A stretch of 64,000 nucleotides of DNA from Macrolepiota albuminosa (taxonomy: Eukaryota; Basidiomycota; Agaricomycetes; Agaricales; Agaricaceae): positions 2,720,468-2,784,467 of the forward strand of contig JAMWFC010000054.1 in the NCBI GenBank assembly GCA_027475525.1. The letters run 5' to 3'. Shown piece by piece: positions 34,615 to 47,031 of this stretch. Made by a program: the position numbers and the translations under genes. The notes beneath the pieces were generated by a model. That model made no database searches, was not told the DNA's origin, and was given only the letters and a program-made list of their open reading frames with translations. Positions within the stretch are counted from its first letter, which is position 1; each line of letters starts with the position of its first letter.

Positions 34615-35834
34615 GGGTCTGTATGGCATGAAACAGGCAGGGAGGATATGGAATCAGTCAGTCAACGACAATATGGCTTCATGGAGATTCACATGTTTGG
34701 CTTGTGAATCCTGTATATTTTATTGAGTTACTAATCATGGCACAATCATTGCAGCTCTGCATGTAGATGACTTCCTTTTCATTGCCAGCAGCAAGGATGA
34801 AAATGAACGTTTCAAAGCCCAGATGCGACGAGTTTGGACTATTTCAGATCTTGGGGTGCTGTGATTTGTTCTGAGTATTGCTGTGAAATGGGATTGCCCC
34901 AGCAACACGGTTAGATTGTCACAGACAGCGTTAATCAACAAGATCATCCATCAATTCAGTCAAAAGGATGCCACTCCTCTGTCCCTACCTATGGACCCTA
35001 ACGTGAAGCTGAGACGCATTGATCGTAACTCTCTATCTCAGGAGGAGCGTCATGCCATGGAAAGGACTCCCTACCAACAACTTGTTGGATGTCTGCTGTA
35101 TGTAGCCATATCCACACAGCCTGACATTGCCTTCAGCATACAGCAACTTACACAATACCTGGATTCTTATGCCACCTCACACTGGCATGCCACAATTTGA
35201 CTCGTCCAATACTTAAAGGGCACTTGTGACCTCCAGCTCCATCTTGGCAGTTCAGAAGACATCAAGCTCGCTGGTTACACAGACTCCAACTAGACCAGCT
35301 GCCCCAATACATGGCAGAGTGTCAGCGGGTATATATGGAATCTTGAGTCTGGGATGCTGTCTTGGGCAGTTAGAAAGCAGCGCACTGTAGCTGCATCTTC
35401 TTGCAAAGCAGAATACATGGCTGCTTTTGAAGGTGTGCAGGAAGGCATCTGGCTTCAAGCCCTATTGCGAGGGATTGGGTTCAATCTTACCAGCTAGCCT
35501 ACTCATATGTACTGCAACAACGACTCAGCAATCGCTCTGTCCAAGGATCCTCTCTTGCATGTGCATGTAAAGCACGTCGATATCAAGTACCATTTCCTCT
35601 AAGAATGAGTTCAATCAGATGAACTAGTCTTGCTTTGCATCCCATCAAACCAGAATACTGCAGATATATTTTCCTCTAAGAATGAGTTCAATCAGATGAA
35701 CTAGTCTTGCTTTGCATCCCATCAAACCAGAATACTGCAGATATATTTACAAAGGCTTTGTCTACTTCAGCATTCACATATCTCCGCCCTCAACTGGGCC
35801 TTAGATAAATGCCACCATTCCATGCAAGGAGGAG
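34615..35834 (+). pseudogene. Ty1/copia element, RT and RNase H
   Basis: This continues the copia element after the D2/element 2 insertion. Motifs: GLYGMKQAGRIWNQ, IIAALHVDDFLFIASSKDE (the copia Y/H-V-D-D catalytic box), TPYQQLVGCLLYVAISTQPD and IAFSIQQLTQYL. RNase H follows: LAGYTDSN, SGYIWNLESGMLSW, SCKAEYMAAFEGVQEGIWL and NTADIFTKAL. Stops interrupt at several places (for example near 34728, 34860, 35199 and 35293). A 77-bp duplication lies at 35593-35746. A purine run before 35835 looks like the polypurine tract. The element is clearly dead. Confidence 0.83.
35593..35746. repeat. 77-bp exact tandem duplication
   Basis: Copies start at 35593 and 35670, in copia RNase H. Probable assembly overlap. 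Confidence 0.92.
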
Positions 35835-36420
35835 TGTCTGGGTGAGGAAGTATTAGTGTTTCAACATTTCACAGATATCACACCAGCTGCTTACCACATG
35901 AGCTTTGGCCACCATGTCCATTGTCATGCAGAGCCAAGCCATCGCATCCATTGTCCTGCTCCTTTCTCTAGTTTCCACCATTGTTATCATGTAGACATAT
36001 ATATTTGTTGCTACTACAGACGAGCCCCTCAGTTTCTTATACCAGACTGAGGGGTGAGTAATTACAACAATACTATGGACTTACTTATGAACTAACCATA
36101 CCTATAAAACATACTTATAAACTGTTCTTAGGTACAGTTAATAGAGTTTCTTATACCAGACTGAGGGAATGTACTTATAAACTATTCTTAGCTCACAGGT
36201 ACTGGCTTCTAACATGAGTAGCTAGCTGCCTGTGCCCACATCAGAGCATTTAGCAGTTGCCTATATAGTTTGTTTGCTATAAAAGCCCTTTCTGTTCCTT
36301 TTTTGGTGACATTTTGGTCATGAGTATGATAATGCTGGATGGAAAGGATGTATAACAGGGGTTGCATTCAGTCATGTTGAAATGTTTTAGCACTCAGATC
36401 AGGTAAGCCTTTTAAGACAG
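35835..36420 (+). repeat. Probable copia 3' LTR (right border uncertain)
   Basis: It starts TGTCTGGG after GCAAGGAGGAG. It contains a 9-bp stem CCCCTCAGT/ACTGAGGGG (36025-36054). A 22-bp segment around TTTCTTATACCAGACTGAG is repeated 114 bp later. CTATAAAAG near 36280 could be a TATA box. Without the 5' LTR the right end cannot be set. Confidence 0.45.
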
Positions 36421-36449
36421 TGATATTGCTCTCATATTAGCATCTCAGT

Positions 36450-38090
36450 GAATTGCCATCTCTAGGAGAAAAGTGGGCTTGATGCCATGGCACTAAGAAA
36501 TCCTTCAGCTCAGCATCACTGAAAGTTGTCTGCATCAGTGCCTGGTAACATGGATCAGTTTTCATAATCTAAGTCAAGAGCTACTTATTGTGTATTGAGG
36601 AGCCTTTCTCTTGCAAGACTTAGAGAAATGATTAGTGATGAATGGCAATGGTAAAAAGCAGTGAAACCTATCTTTTTTTAGAAGCTGTGGTCAGCTTCTT
36701 TGACAAGCCCAATTTGCTTGCTGACAGTGCTAGGCTCTGTGCACTGCTGGTGCAGGAATCCTTGTCAGACCTCTCTGCAATCAAACCCTGCCTTTAGAGG
36801 CAGGTGCCTTCACCTTGGCAACTTCCTCTATCTCATCTACTGCCTCACATTCCTCCTGGGCCCTCATCCTCTTCTTAGTATTTCAGGAGGCCTCAGCAAA
36901 AACCTCAGCACAAATTGTTGCCATTTTCTTATCTACCTGCATGTTGGCAAGGGGTGCCCACACCTCTTGTTTGTTATGAGGTGACAGGTCAGACCACAGC
37001 TAAGTTCAGATAGAGTCCGAGATATTTACTCAGGCATGGGCAAGGCACCAAAGAGGATGTCCTCTAACTTGTCCTCTATTGTTGGGACAAGAGGAGGTGC
37101 CTAGCAACATGACAAGTACAAGCAATAACTCACAAATTGAAAAAAGGGTGCCAGCTGCTCTGCACCATAGTTATCTGCATACCAGGCTTGGCACCACTCC
37201 CAAACCTCAATTTCATGGTCCCACCTCAATGCCAAGGACTTGAACTTCCAGCCAATGCTCTAACAATTTCATGACAGCAACAACCAAGTTTGGAGGCATC
37301 TCAGCACCCATGTTTTCAATGAGCCAGATGAAATGGTTGGCCTTGTCAATGTAAGTGTGAGCCACTTGCTAGGCCTCAAGCAATGGCATGGGAGGTGGAG
37401 TTGGAATTTGGAAAGACATTTTATTAGAGAAGAGCACCAGAGATTTTTTAGGAAAAGAGGTGAAGTCCCAACTCATGCGCTAGGACTATAAGAGGATTTC
37501 AGCAGACTCACAGGCCACCAGTCACAAAACAGTAATAGTAACTACTTTTAGTGACTGGAGACAGTCAATTTTCAGTTGGAAGGAGATAATAGGACCTCAC
37601 ACAAGCTAGGTGCATTAATGGCAGGCTCAGCATTAGCTTCAGACACTTTACTGTACTCATTCCAAACTTGGCATGCACAATTTATGCATTTTAGGCCTTA
37701 CCCAATGGCCATGCATGGCAAGCAATGGATCCAATCAGTGATAGCATCAGTGGCAGCTGGAATGACAGATAACAGCTGGCATCACACTGTCAGCAAGTAT
37801 TGACAGATAACATCACTTTATTAGCACATAGTACAACTAGCTAGTAGCAGCACTTACAAGTTGGAATAATGGCATTTTCCCATGACGGACAGCTTGGCAT
37901 TTCACCTGGGCACCCTCTCTTGACTTGGACAAACAGCATTCTTGTTGATTTCTTACTATTTAGTTTAATGCACAGTGTTTACTTACATTCCTTACAGTTC
38001 ATCACTTCTTGGTGATGCTTAGCTGCTTAGCAATGGTTTACTATAAATACTTACCATTGTCACTAGTTAAACACAGAACAGAGTACCCAG
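36450..38090 (-). pseudogene. Relic of an element 3-like retroelement with antisense gene
   Basis: On the minus strand the region matches the antisense gene of element 3 in order. Near 37420 it reads MSFQIPTPPPMPLLEA, then IDKANHFIWLIENMGAEMPP, HWLEVQVLGIE, and further on TFSDAELKDFLVP. It lacks the LTR that splits the element 3 copy at 17851. From about 37566 it continues into a diverged LTR (AATAGGACC, GATCCAATCAGTGATAGC). Positions that are CG in element 3 are often TG or CA here. Several stops are present. It is collinear, so the antisense gene belongs to the element lineage rather than to one copy. Confidence 0.6.
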
Positions 38091-38582
38091 TTCAGAATCG
38101 CAATCCTTTTCATAGACTGGAATTGAACCCAAAATGTTCAAAAACGTGAAACAATGTCAAAAATTTAAACAGAACCAGATCAATATTTGATTCAGTTCTA
38201 TGAGTAATGTAATAAAAAACTACTTTAGATAAGGTAGCGGCAATAGTTATATGTAGTATATTATATAATTTAAGTAATCTATAGTTATAGGTGTGAATAC
38301 TACATGTTGTATATTAGACTCACTGAACATCTAATAAGTTGTTCAGTAAACTGAGTTTTAGACCTAGAGCACAGGCTCTAAGTCACTTGGTTACAGGTCA
38401 GGAAGGAACTGCCATAGCAAGTTCCTTATATCCTTCCTCAGCCACCTTTGAGACAATGGATCTCCCCACCCCAAGAGCAATTAAGTCCTCTCCTGTCATG
38501 GGAGGGACCTCTTTAATGAGAAGCCTGTCAAACAAGAACAGAGATAATCAACCCTAGGTGTAATCTATGGCATCTGGTGAGG

Positions 38583-38950
38583 TCATCTCCACAAGCTACT
38601 TTGTATGATATCAAAAAAAAGCTCCTTCATAACATCACCAGTATTGAAAGCCTGGTCAATCTTGTCAGATATCCCATCTGCCATTCTGGTAAGGGACTCA
38701 CTAGCTGAGCATTTGGTAGTTAGAGCCTTCTGGAGCAGCTGTACCTGCTGAACTGGCACAGCCCTACCATGTCTATCCTTGAAGTACCTCCACAAGGCTG
38801 CAGGGTTCCATTCTCCTGCACAAAGCTTCTGCTCAGGATGTGACAGAGCCTATTTAATAAAGGAGCAAGTGAGCTGATTGTTGCTAGTCCAGGTGCAATG
38901 GGCATGAGGCTGGAAGTCTGGATGGAGGCAGGCTGGTGGGAGGAATACAT
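38583..38950 (-). pseudogene. Gag-like relic
   Basis: On the minus strand a P/S-rich stretch (SLMPIAPGLATISSLAPLL) leads, after a frameshift, into LWRYFKD-type sequence. A helical segment follows (VQQVQLLQKALTTKCSASES, MADGISDKIDQAFNTG). This resembles the N-terminal capsid part of a retrotransposon Gag, but I cannot assign the clade. The flanking DNA to about 39.2 kb is AT-rich and has no other recognisable gene. Confidence 0.35.
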
Positions 38951-39269
38951 ACTCCCAAAGTTGAGCTATGAACAACTGAAGATCTATGCTGTACAACCAG
39001 TCCACCTATTTCCCATTATCCTTGTCAAGTATATGACCATTTCAGACTACAGTCACCTTGCCTACTGGCAAGACTACAGGGTTTGCCAAGTTATTGACCT
39101 TCCTCATTGCTGCAATCTGGTCAGGCATTGGGGTTTTATTGGGTTCAGAGGGTTCAACCTTTCCAGGAGAAGTCATAGCAGTAGTTGGTAGTGGCACAAC
39201 AAGAGATGTGCAGTACAACTTTCACACAATGGTTGCATGGCTCCAATCCATGAATGTTGGATAAAACAA

Positions 39270-40640
39270 AACAAAATTCTCTAGGTTTGGTTTCAAGGAA
39301 GTCAGCACAAGCCTATAACCTGTTGAATTCCAACCTAGATGACACAGATACTAGTAAGTATTGATTTACAATACACATAAGTATATTGCCTAAAGTCCAT
39401 TGATATATGATTTGGCTCACCCTCAGTCTGTGTATAATCAACTGAGGATGTTCTTTGAAGTAGAAGATCCTTATATACATGAGTTGCTGCATTGTTTAGT
39501 GTATGACAATGAAATGTGATAAGTGTGATATATTAGAGGTTGCTTACTTACAGTGGCTGCAATAGATCGTGATATTAACTGAACAAAGTGAGGGAGGCTA
39601 AAATTAAGCACTGAGTTGTGAAAACCTGAGGCCTTGACCAAACAAAGTGAAGTTAGATGTCAAGAAATTTACTAAGTACATTCTGAATTCTGATTAGACT
39701 CAATTTCATCGACTTCTTCTTTACTTAATATTCTCTCCTTTTCTCTCCTTTTTTTCTATATTACATTTTGTCATACACAATTTTCACAGACTTATACATG
39801 ATCCAGTTTTCCCTATTCTCCATTACTCCTCATTCTTTTTTCCTTTACTTAAGTGCCTATAAAAATGTATTCAATAGCAACCTCAGGCAATCAACACAGT
39901 TGTTTCATCTCTCTCTCTCAGTCTCTCTAATTCTTCTCTCAAAACTCAGAACTTAATCTGCTTATTGTATCTTGAACTCTCTAGTCTTTATCTGTGCTCT
40001 GACATTAGAGTAGAGGCTGTGTTGGAGAGAGTTTGGAGACAAAGCCCCCAACAAGCTACAAAATTTATGCTGAATGCATGAATGGTAGCTCATACCTGTA
40101 GAATGCAAAAACACATTTGAAGACCCCAGATTTAGCACTACTTGAGATAGCACTACCAAACTTTGTATAAGCCATCTATATGTTAAGAACAAGCTGTGTA
40201 CCAAGTTTCATGACATTGCTGGCACATTCAGAGAAAATATTGCAACAGGAGTGTAGATGTGTGACAATCTAAAAATTTGACCTCCATCAGGTTTCAAAGT
40301 CCACAAGATCCATGCCTTGAGCATTACATGCACATAGAAACAGTGCCGATGCCTGAGTCAGCGTGACATTTTGTGACAAAAGTTTTGAACACTATGGTTT
40401 TGCGACTGCATAATCGGCTTCCTTGCGACACAACTACCAACGTACCTTCTACCGAAGTGACACTTGAGTAGGCTAGGAGATAATATCACACCAACTGCAA
40501 AAGTCCGATTGGTCAAAGGTACTGTTGATTTCTTGTTATTCATGGTTTCAAGAAAATTTTGAAACACTATGGACACGATAGTAGTACATGACTGCGATAG
40601 GTCATTTCACGATCTACAGGAGATGTGCAAGATCGAGATT
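39270..40640. other. Intergenic, no gene recognised
   Basis: AT-rich sequence with short ORFs only. It lies between the last retroelement relic and the carboxylesterase 3' end. Nothing is supported in it. Confidence 0.5.
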
Positions 40641-40657
40641 AGATATCATCCCCAGCA

Positions 40658-42595
40658 TCAAAGGCCGGCGCCAGCCGGTCCCAGGAGTGCAGTAAGTTGA
40701 GCTGCAACACCAAGTAATGTAGGAATCGAGTTACATGTATCATCCAACAATTGTCCTTGAGTGAATGTAATACCAGTCTGGTTGAAAGGTCCCCCGATCT
40801 GTGCAAGGGTGGTTGTGTTTGGCGTGTATTGTGGCCAGCCAATATCAACCAGTCCTTGTGCGGAATTCCGTGCAAAAGCAACCCAAGCACCCTGGAGAAA
40901 TTGAGAAAGCGCCTTTTCAGTGGCACTAGGAGCTGGCATCGTCCCAAAAACTACTGGAATTTCTGATGCATGGTAGGCACGGATATCAGGACGGGTTGAA
41001 ATATCCGGGAAAACAGCTGTTGTTATGAATTTCAGTATCAAAATGACAAATCAATTAGTCTATTACCTTGATATTGGTACCTCCAGGTAGGTACGCTTGC
41101 ATTCAAGCGACTTAGTGCTGTAGATCCTGCGGGGCAAGTAAACCCTATCTAATGACGAGATCAGAGTTACTCGATTATTCTTCTAGGAAAAGGCAAAGGC
41201 CGGACCTGGGTCTCTAAGTCTGCCAAAATTTCAGTGAGGTCGGGGACGACAATTCCAGCAGCCAACAACTCTGCTCCTACAACAAATATGTCCCCCTCGT
41301 TCTCGGTCGTGCCACCAAGAAGGGGCACATGTAAAAAGTTACCGGCCATAGCACGAGCGGGGGTGTCTGCGAATATTGTGATGCCTAGGAGATGGCAATG
41401 TTAACACAACATTATCTATCAACTGCGCTTTGCAAGACATACCGTCGGGAATAGGACCAAAGTTGGTGTTTGTACTAATGACTGCATCTTCCAGCTGTCT
41501 AAACGGTACTTGTTTCATGCATTCCAGCTGAGCAGCATCGGTTACTAATAAGATGTGTCACCAAGGCATAGATATCGATATGGAAGGGAGAATAATTGCC
41601 GTTTCCGCATCCCACTACGTTTGCCACAATATTCCACGGACTAGGCGTTGCCGGCAATGCGGTAGTGTTAACTACCCCTCCGAGACTGAGTAATATTTGT
41701 TAGTGCTCCAATTTATTGCTAACAAAAGGTAAGTAATAACGCACTTTCCCGATTCTTCAATGACACCTTTTACACAACTTGCTATTAACATCGCTATATT
41801 AGGGATAGAATATATCAATAATTACCTTTAATTCTCGTATCTTGAGGATGAGCGAATGTGTACGCGTCAATCGCAGCACCACCAGCACTCTGACCAAATA
41901 AAACGATACGTTCGGGATCGCCTCCAAATGCAGCGATATTATCGTGAACCCATTCAACAGCCGCATCCAGGTCAAGGAGCCCAAAGTTCTGCGGCTGAGT
42001 TGTGTTGCTAATGAGTTGAGGAGCACCAGGGAAGCCGAAAATGTTGAGGCGGTAATTGAAGGAGACCACGAGGATATCGTCGTTGTCTCGTACAATGTTC
42101 TGTCCGTTGTAGGTAGGAATATTGCTCTTCATAAACCATGACTAAGACAAAAGATAGTACATGAAAGAAGCGAAATCTTACTGTGCCCCATTGGAAACCT
42201 CCACCATAGACCCACAGCAACACAGCTGCATTTTGCTTCCTGGCTGTACTTGGAGTCCAGATATTGAGCGTAAGACAATTCTCTGATTCCGGAACAAAGA
42301 TGGTGGAATTGTCAAGGCCAAATAGCTGCAAGAACTCGACTGCACTGGGATTCAAGGCTTGGAGGCACGAGTCACTGAAATTGGTGGCGCTAAAAGGCGC
42401 TTGACGAACAGGAGGTAAAATTGGTGCTTCCCAGCGCTGAGCGGTGGCATACGGAACGCCTAGAAATTGTCGCACACTGGAATTTAATAGCGTGCCGACC
42501 ACAGGACCTTGAGGTGTTGACACCTGCAAGCCGGCCAGTTGAGCAAGAACACTTGACGCAAAGATGATTATTGAGAGATAGAGTCTGAGGGGCAT
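40658..42595 (-). CDS. Secreted type-B carboxylesterase/lipase
   Basis: A multi-exon gene begins at the ATG at 42595. The first residues (MPLRLYLSIIIFASSVLA) form a signal peptide, so the enzyme is probably secreted. Family landmarks run in order: QFLGVPYA, ESENCLTLNIWTP, the oxyanion-hole LLWVYGGGFQWG, VVSFNYRLNIFGFPG, the nucleophile elbow VLFGQSAGGAA (catalytic Ser), GVIEESG, LGGTTENEGDIF (Glu) and AYHASEIPVVFGT (catalytic His). It ends GPAGAGL at 40658. The first intron is 40 bp (42142-42181). Others follow after DTRIK, after EESG and before ITIFADTPARAM. It hydrolyses carboxylic esters; the substrate is not predictable. It diverges from the next gene across about 0.9 kb. Confidence 0.88.
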
Positions 42596-43478
42596 CGCGA
42601 TCAATAAAGCACATCCCTCAGGACAGGAGACCCTTTTTAAGTAGAAGCCGCATCCAATGAACTGTGAGATACTATGACCGGGTGCAGACGTCTGATCACG
42701 AGGAAATGGCGCTCTGTCAAGGAGGTATGAGAACTTCTTGCAGCTGTGAACGACATTTGTAAGTCTGGCTCTCACCTATTGAACTAGAACTTCAGTTTTC
42801 TTCTGGAGTGTGAAGGCACATGCAAACCTTTGAGTAGATCTATCAGCTTCGATTCCGCCACTCCGTTCACGTCCTTGTCGAACCACATTTTCCAAGCTAC
42901 TTCAACGCGAGTTTTACATCCAATGTGCGGTGACTAATCATCTCAGCCTATTAATACATGGTTTCGTCGTCATGACATGTCTTCTAATAAGCTAGAACGA
43001 TTGGCGTCATGTACTGGAATTGCTACCGGATAACATCCGTCAAGATCTAGGTTTGACATCTTTGGACACAATATTATCAGTTTAGACAATCACTTTGTAT
43101 GACTGAAGAAATCTTACTTCAATTCCACTGTCAATGCAAACGCTGGTATCACGAGACACAACGGAACCAAAAGCAGTGTGAACTCTTGATCGAATGAGAA
43201 CCTCTCAGAGAATCATTTCTGAGTCAAAGAAAGCACACCAACTCAGCAAACACAGGCGAAAGCCATCTTTATTGACAATCACGGTACTTGTTTGCGTCAG
43301 AAATCAGAAACTCTAACTTCAACGATTCCAAGGGAAAATTCGAATGGCTTGATCGTATGCAAATAGATCCAAATATTGCGATTAGATTCGAGAAAAGTTA
43401 ATTTGGGGAGACCGTAGATTACGATTCTGACTCCACCTGACTGTCTGCTGTACTTCGCTGTCCATTTCATTGACATCG
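42596..43478. other. Divergent intergenic region
   Basis: This is the shared upstream region between the carboxylesterase (minus) and asparaginyl-tRNA synthetase (plus). No clear TATA box or repeat was recognised. Confidence 0.5.
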
Positions 43479-45694
43479 ATGGCTCCGATACATGTCGACG
43501 AAACAGCTGGCTCTGACACCACCGGCAATGGAACCACAGAACAGCCCTATCAAACCCTTGGTTTCGCAGTGTTCAGCTCTGGCGGAACGGATACGTTTCT
43601 GACGCGTAAAGATCCCAACGGGACATATGAAGAACCCACTCAATCTTCATTGAAGAAGGCCAAGAAGACCGCAGAAGGTATTGAAAAGAAGAAGAAAAAA
43701 CAGGAAGAGCTTGCCGCACGTGAGGAGAAAGAACAAGGAGAGGCTAGAGAGAAACGGGAGAAGATGTTGGAGGAAAGCAAGAAAATCGTGCTGACTGAAG
43801 ATCCTTCACTTCCTGAGGCGGTGAAGGTATGTATGCCTTATCGATTATCATTTCCATTACCCATCCACCGAATTATCTAGCGCAAGATCAACCGCTTAGC
43901 TGACCTGCGAACGAAACGAGTTCGTGTGTCTGGTTGGGTCCATCGTCTACGTGATCAAAAGGGTATCATTTTCCTGGTTGTTCGAGATGGCACAGGCTAC
44001 CTCCAAACCGTATTATCTGGCAATGTTGTATGTGATATCCCGCCTTGGTTCTAGATACATTGATTTCTGATCAAATCCAAGGCTGCCACTTATGAAGCAC
44101 TGACCCTTACTTTGGAATCCACTGTTGAGGTAGTCGGCACTCTTCAGGCCGTTCCCGAAGGAAAGCAGGCTCCTGGCGGTCATGAGCTTATCGTTGACTA
44201 TTGGAAAGTTCTCGGAGCTGCTCCTGGTGCGGAGGACGCATTTACCAACAGATTAAACGAGGTTAGAGCTTTTAAGTATATATTTCAATGTCTGTATATG
44301 CTCACCTAACTTTTCAGAAATCAGATCCATCTATTCAGGCTGATCTTCGACACCTGGTGTTGCGAGGCGAGACCGCTTCCAGTGTTCTTCGCCTCCGCTC
44401 GCATCTCCTTAGTGCCTTCCGCGAATCGTATGCGCGCAATAATCTGACAGAGGTGACTCCTCCATGTCTAGTGCAAACTCAGGTCGAGGGTGGTGCTACA
44501 CTGTTCAAGTTGGATTACTATGGACAACCCGCATATCTCACGCAGAGTTCCCAACTTTACCTAGAAACAGTTCTCCCCAGTCTTGGTGATGTTTTCTGTG
44601 TACAAGAAAGTTTCAGAGCAGAGAATAGGTCAGCTCAGTCTATCGGCTATCTCTTATCTGGTAAAACTGACCGCCTTGCAGCCACACAAGACGCCACTTG
44701 AGCGAGTTCACTCACCTCGAAGCTGAACTTGCTTTCTTGACATTTGATGAGCTCATGGACCATATTGAAAACATCGTATGACTTCTTTTCCCTCGGTCGA
44801 TCTCTGTTTGACATGGTCTTGACAAAGATCTGTACCACCGTTGATATCCTCCTTGGTAATCCCGACTCGGCTGCCCTTATCAAACAACTCAATCCCAAAT
44901 TTGAGGCCCCTGCACGTCCCTTCATGAAGATATCATACGTCGAGGCAATAGCATGGCTCAATGAGCACGATATTCAACGACCCGAGGAAGATGCGGACGG
45001 TAACGTCATCAAAGACGAGCAGGGTCAAGTCAAGATGGGACCACACAAAGTCGGAGATGATATTGCAGAAGCAGCTGAGAGGCAGATGACTGACATCATT
45101 GGCAAACCTGTCTTCTTGCATGGCTTCCCAGCTGAGCTAAAATCGTTCTACATGAAGAAAGTCGCTGGAACAGGATACACTGAAAGCTGTGATCTTTTGA
45201 TGCCTAACGTTGGTGAAATTGTCGGTGCGTATCGCAGCAACCATATTTTAATCGCTATAATGATTTTGTAAATTTCTTTCGCGAATTTAGGAGGATCAAT
45301 GAGGATTGCTGATCTAGCTGAACTCTCCGCGGCCTATAGTCGTGAAGGAATCGATCCTGAACCATACTATTGGTTCACAGATCAGCGCAAATATGGCACT
45401 TGTGAACATGGAGGATATGGTCTGGGAGTAGAGGTGAAACATACTATTGGTTCACAGATCAGCGCAAATATGGCACTTGTGAACATGGAGGATATGGTCT
45501 GGGAGTAGAGGTGAAACCTTTACTCGTCATCGTATCACTTTCTGACGCTCAATCATAGCGCTTCCTTGCTTGGCTTGCCGATAGATTTACTGTGAGGGAT
45601 TGTTCTTTATATCCTCGGTACGATTATCGAGTTACTTCATTGTATTCGTTTCTGATTCAGAGTTTGTAGCTGGCCGGGCCGTGCTACGCCTTGA
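43479..45694 (+). CDS. DED81: Asparagine--tRNA ligase, cytoplasmic
   Basis: This enzyme charges tRNA-Asn in the cytosol. The start is the ATG at 43479 ([11 protein letters not shown]). A Lys/Glu-rich N-terminal extension ([16 protein letters not shown]) leads to the OB-fold anticodon-binding domain ([20 protein letters not shown]). The class II core follows: [56 protein letters not shown] and the motif 2 region [11 protein letters not shown]. Motif 3 is near [15 protein letters not shown]. Exons fit at 43479-43826, 43881-44027, 44082-44261, 44318-44628, 44682-44775, 44828-45224, 45291-45510 (containing the 77-bp duplication), 45559-45617 and 45670-45694, ending [17 protein letters not shown] and [10 protein letters not shown] mark AsnRS rather than AspRS. 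Confidence 0.93.
45363..45516. repeat. 77-bp exact tandem duplication
   Basis: Copies start at 45363 and 45440, in the motif 3 exon of asparaginyl-tRNA synthetase. The duplicated exon would be out of frame. Probable assembly overlap. Confidence 0.95.
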
Positions 45695-45864
45695 TTTCTC
45701 GTGTATACCTTTGACCTGTGATAGAACTTGTCAGGATGTATTTCAATCTTTTTTTAGTCTCCTTAGTGACTGGAAATGCTACATCATGTCAATTTTTCTT
45801 TACTTGGGATGACTCCATTAGAGGGAATAACCATCGGTATAATCAATTTCAAGACAGGAATATT

Positions 45865-47031
45865 TTATTCCAAGGCGCACCCATACACATCTTTTGCAAT
45901 GGCTCTCCAGGTATCCCTATTGATTGCAAATTCTTCCGCATACTCGACTTCAAGATGATGAAGTCGTTTGCCCACGATGATCAGACTATGCAATGGCTCC
46001 CCATATGCTTCTTTCGGATGTTCCACTAGCTCCCTCAGGCTCCCCGCTACAATTCGTTGGTTATCGTCACCTCCGCCTACCCGTGACAGACCAATAGCCA
46101 AAGTCCTTTCAGGGTCAAGAGTACCTGTTTTTCGAAGTTATCGTCACCTCCGCCTACCCGTGACAGACCAATAGCCAAAGTCCTTTCAGGGTCAAGAGTA
46201 CCTGTTTTTCGAAGCGATTCTATCTCGATCAGTTGACTGACGGCGAGAGGAATCGACATGTAACGTGGAGGCTCGTAAATCTTCCTGCCCCTATAACAAT
46301 AGATCATCCATATCAGAAAAAAAATCATTTTGGATAGTATGCATACCGAGCAAGATTTTCCTCACTCTGTTCCTTGACCTTGATGTCCAACAGAACGAGA
46401 GTGTGTAGGCCTAGATCAGCGTTCTCCTTAATGCGATCGTAGAAACTGTCTGGCTTCCATGTTTCAGTAAAGAAGACAAGGGAGACAGTTTGACCAAAGT
46501 TGTAAAGTTGTAGACCCGAGGCACCGACCGCGTTCATAATTGACGCGTTGTGTATAATCTGCGTGGGGATTTTCAATGCCCGAGCGCGCAGAACGATGTC
46601 CGTATGTGTCGTTGCGCTGGGAAGCAGGTTCACTTTGTCTTCTTATACACAAATTATTTGAGTACTCACCCAAATGGATCTCCAACGACAAGCAAGCAGA
46701 CATCTTCTTTATCTGCATTGTGCAAAATTTCATCGCTCTGAGTTTCGACAGTATCCCGATCAGCTAGTATAAGTTCTTTATCATAGAAAGCTTCCTTTCA
46801 AAAAAGAATTTGACATGAATATTTGGAATTAGATGAGAATCAACAGACCAGCCGATCTTTTTGAACCATGAGTATGCTGGTGTATGCCTCGAGATAGACT
46901 CGAGAGCATTTTTTGATAGCCTACATAAGGTCAGTCTATTCATTCAGGTACATGCCTCAGATCCGTACCTCTAGGCCTCGAACTGTAACATCTTTCTCAT
47001 CGGAAAGCCCTAAACCGATGATATAGAACAT
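45865..47031 (-). CDS. DPH5: Diphthine methyl ester synthase
   Basis: This S-adenosylmethionine-dependent methyltransferase acts on elongation factor 2 in diphthamide synthesis, in the cytosol. The start at 47031 gives [21 protein letters not shown]. Exon 2 (from 46920) reads [15 protein letters not shown]. Later exons hold [82 protein letters not shown] and a C-terminus ending DVYGCALE. These are signature motifs of the DPH5 family, and the length of roughly 290 residues fits. The 77-bp duplication at 46060-46213 interrupts the last exon at [11 protein letters not shown]. It converges with asparaginyl-tRNA synthetase (170 bp gap) and diverges from the F-box gene. Confidence 0.92.
46060..46213. 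repeat. 77-bp exact tandem duplication
   Basis: Copies start at 46060 and 46137, in the last exon of DPH5. Probable assembly overlap. Confidence 0.95.

Noticed and set aside
43479..45694. Aspartyl-tRNA synthetase
   Set aside because: The sequence motifs ([31 protein letters not shown]-terminal PGRATP) match the asparaginyl enzyme.
40658..47031. The host genes as a metabolic or defence gene cluster
   Set aside because: Esterase, AsnRS, DPH5, F-box, LSM4, OPT and sulfhydryl oxidase are functionally unrelated and only adjacent.
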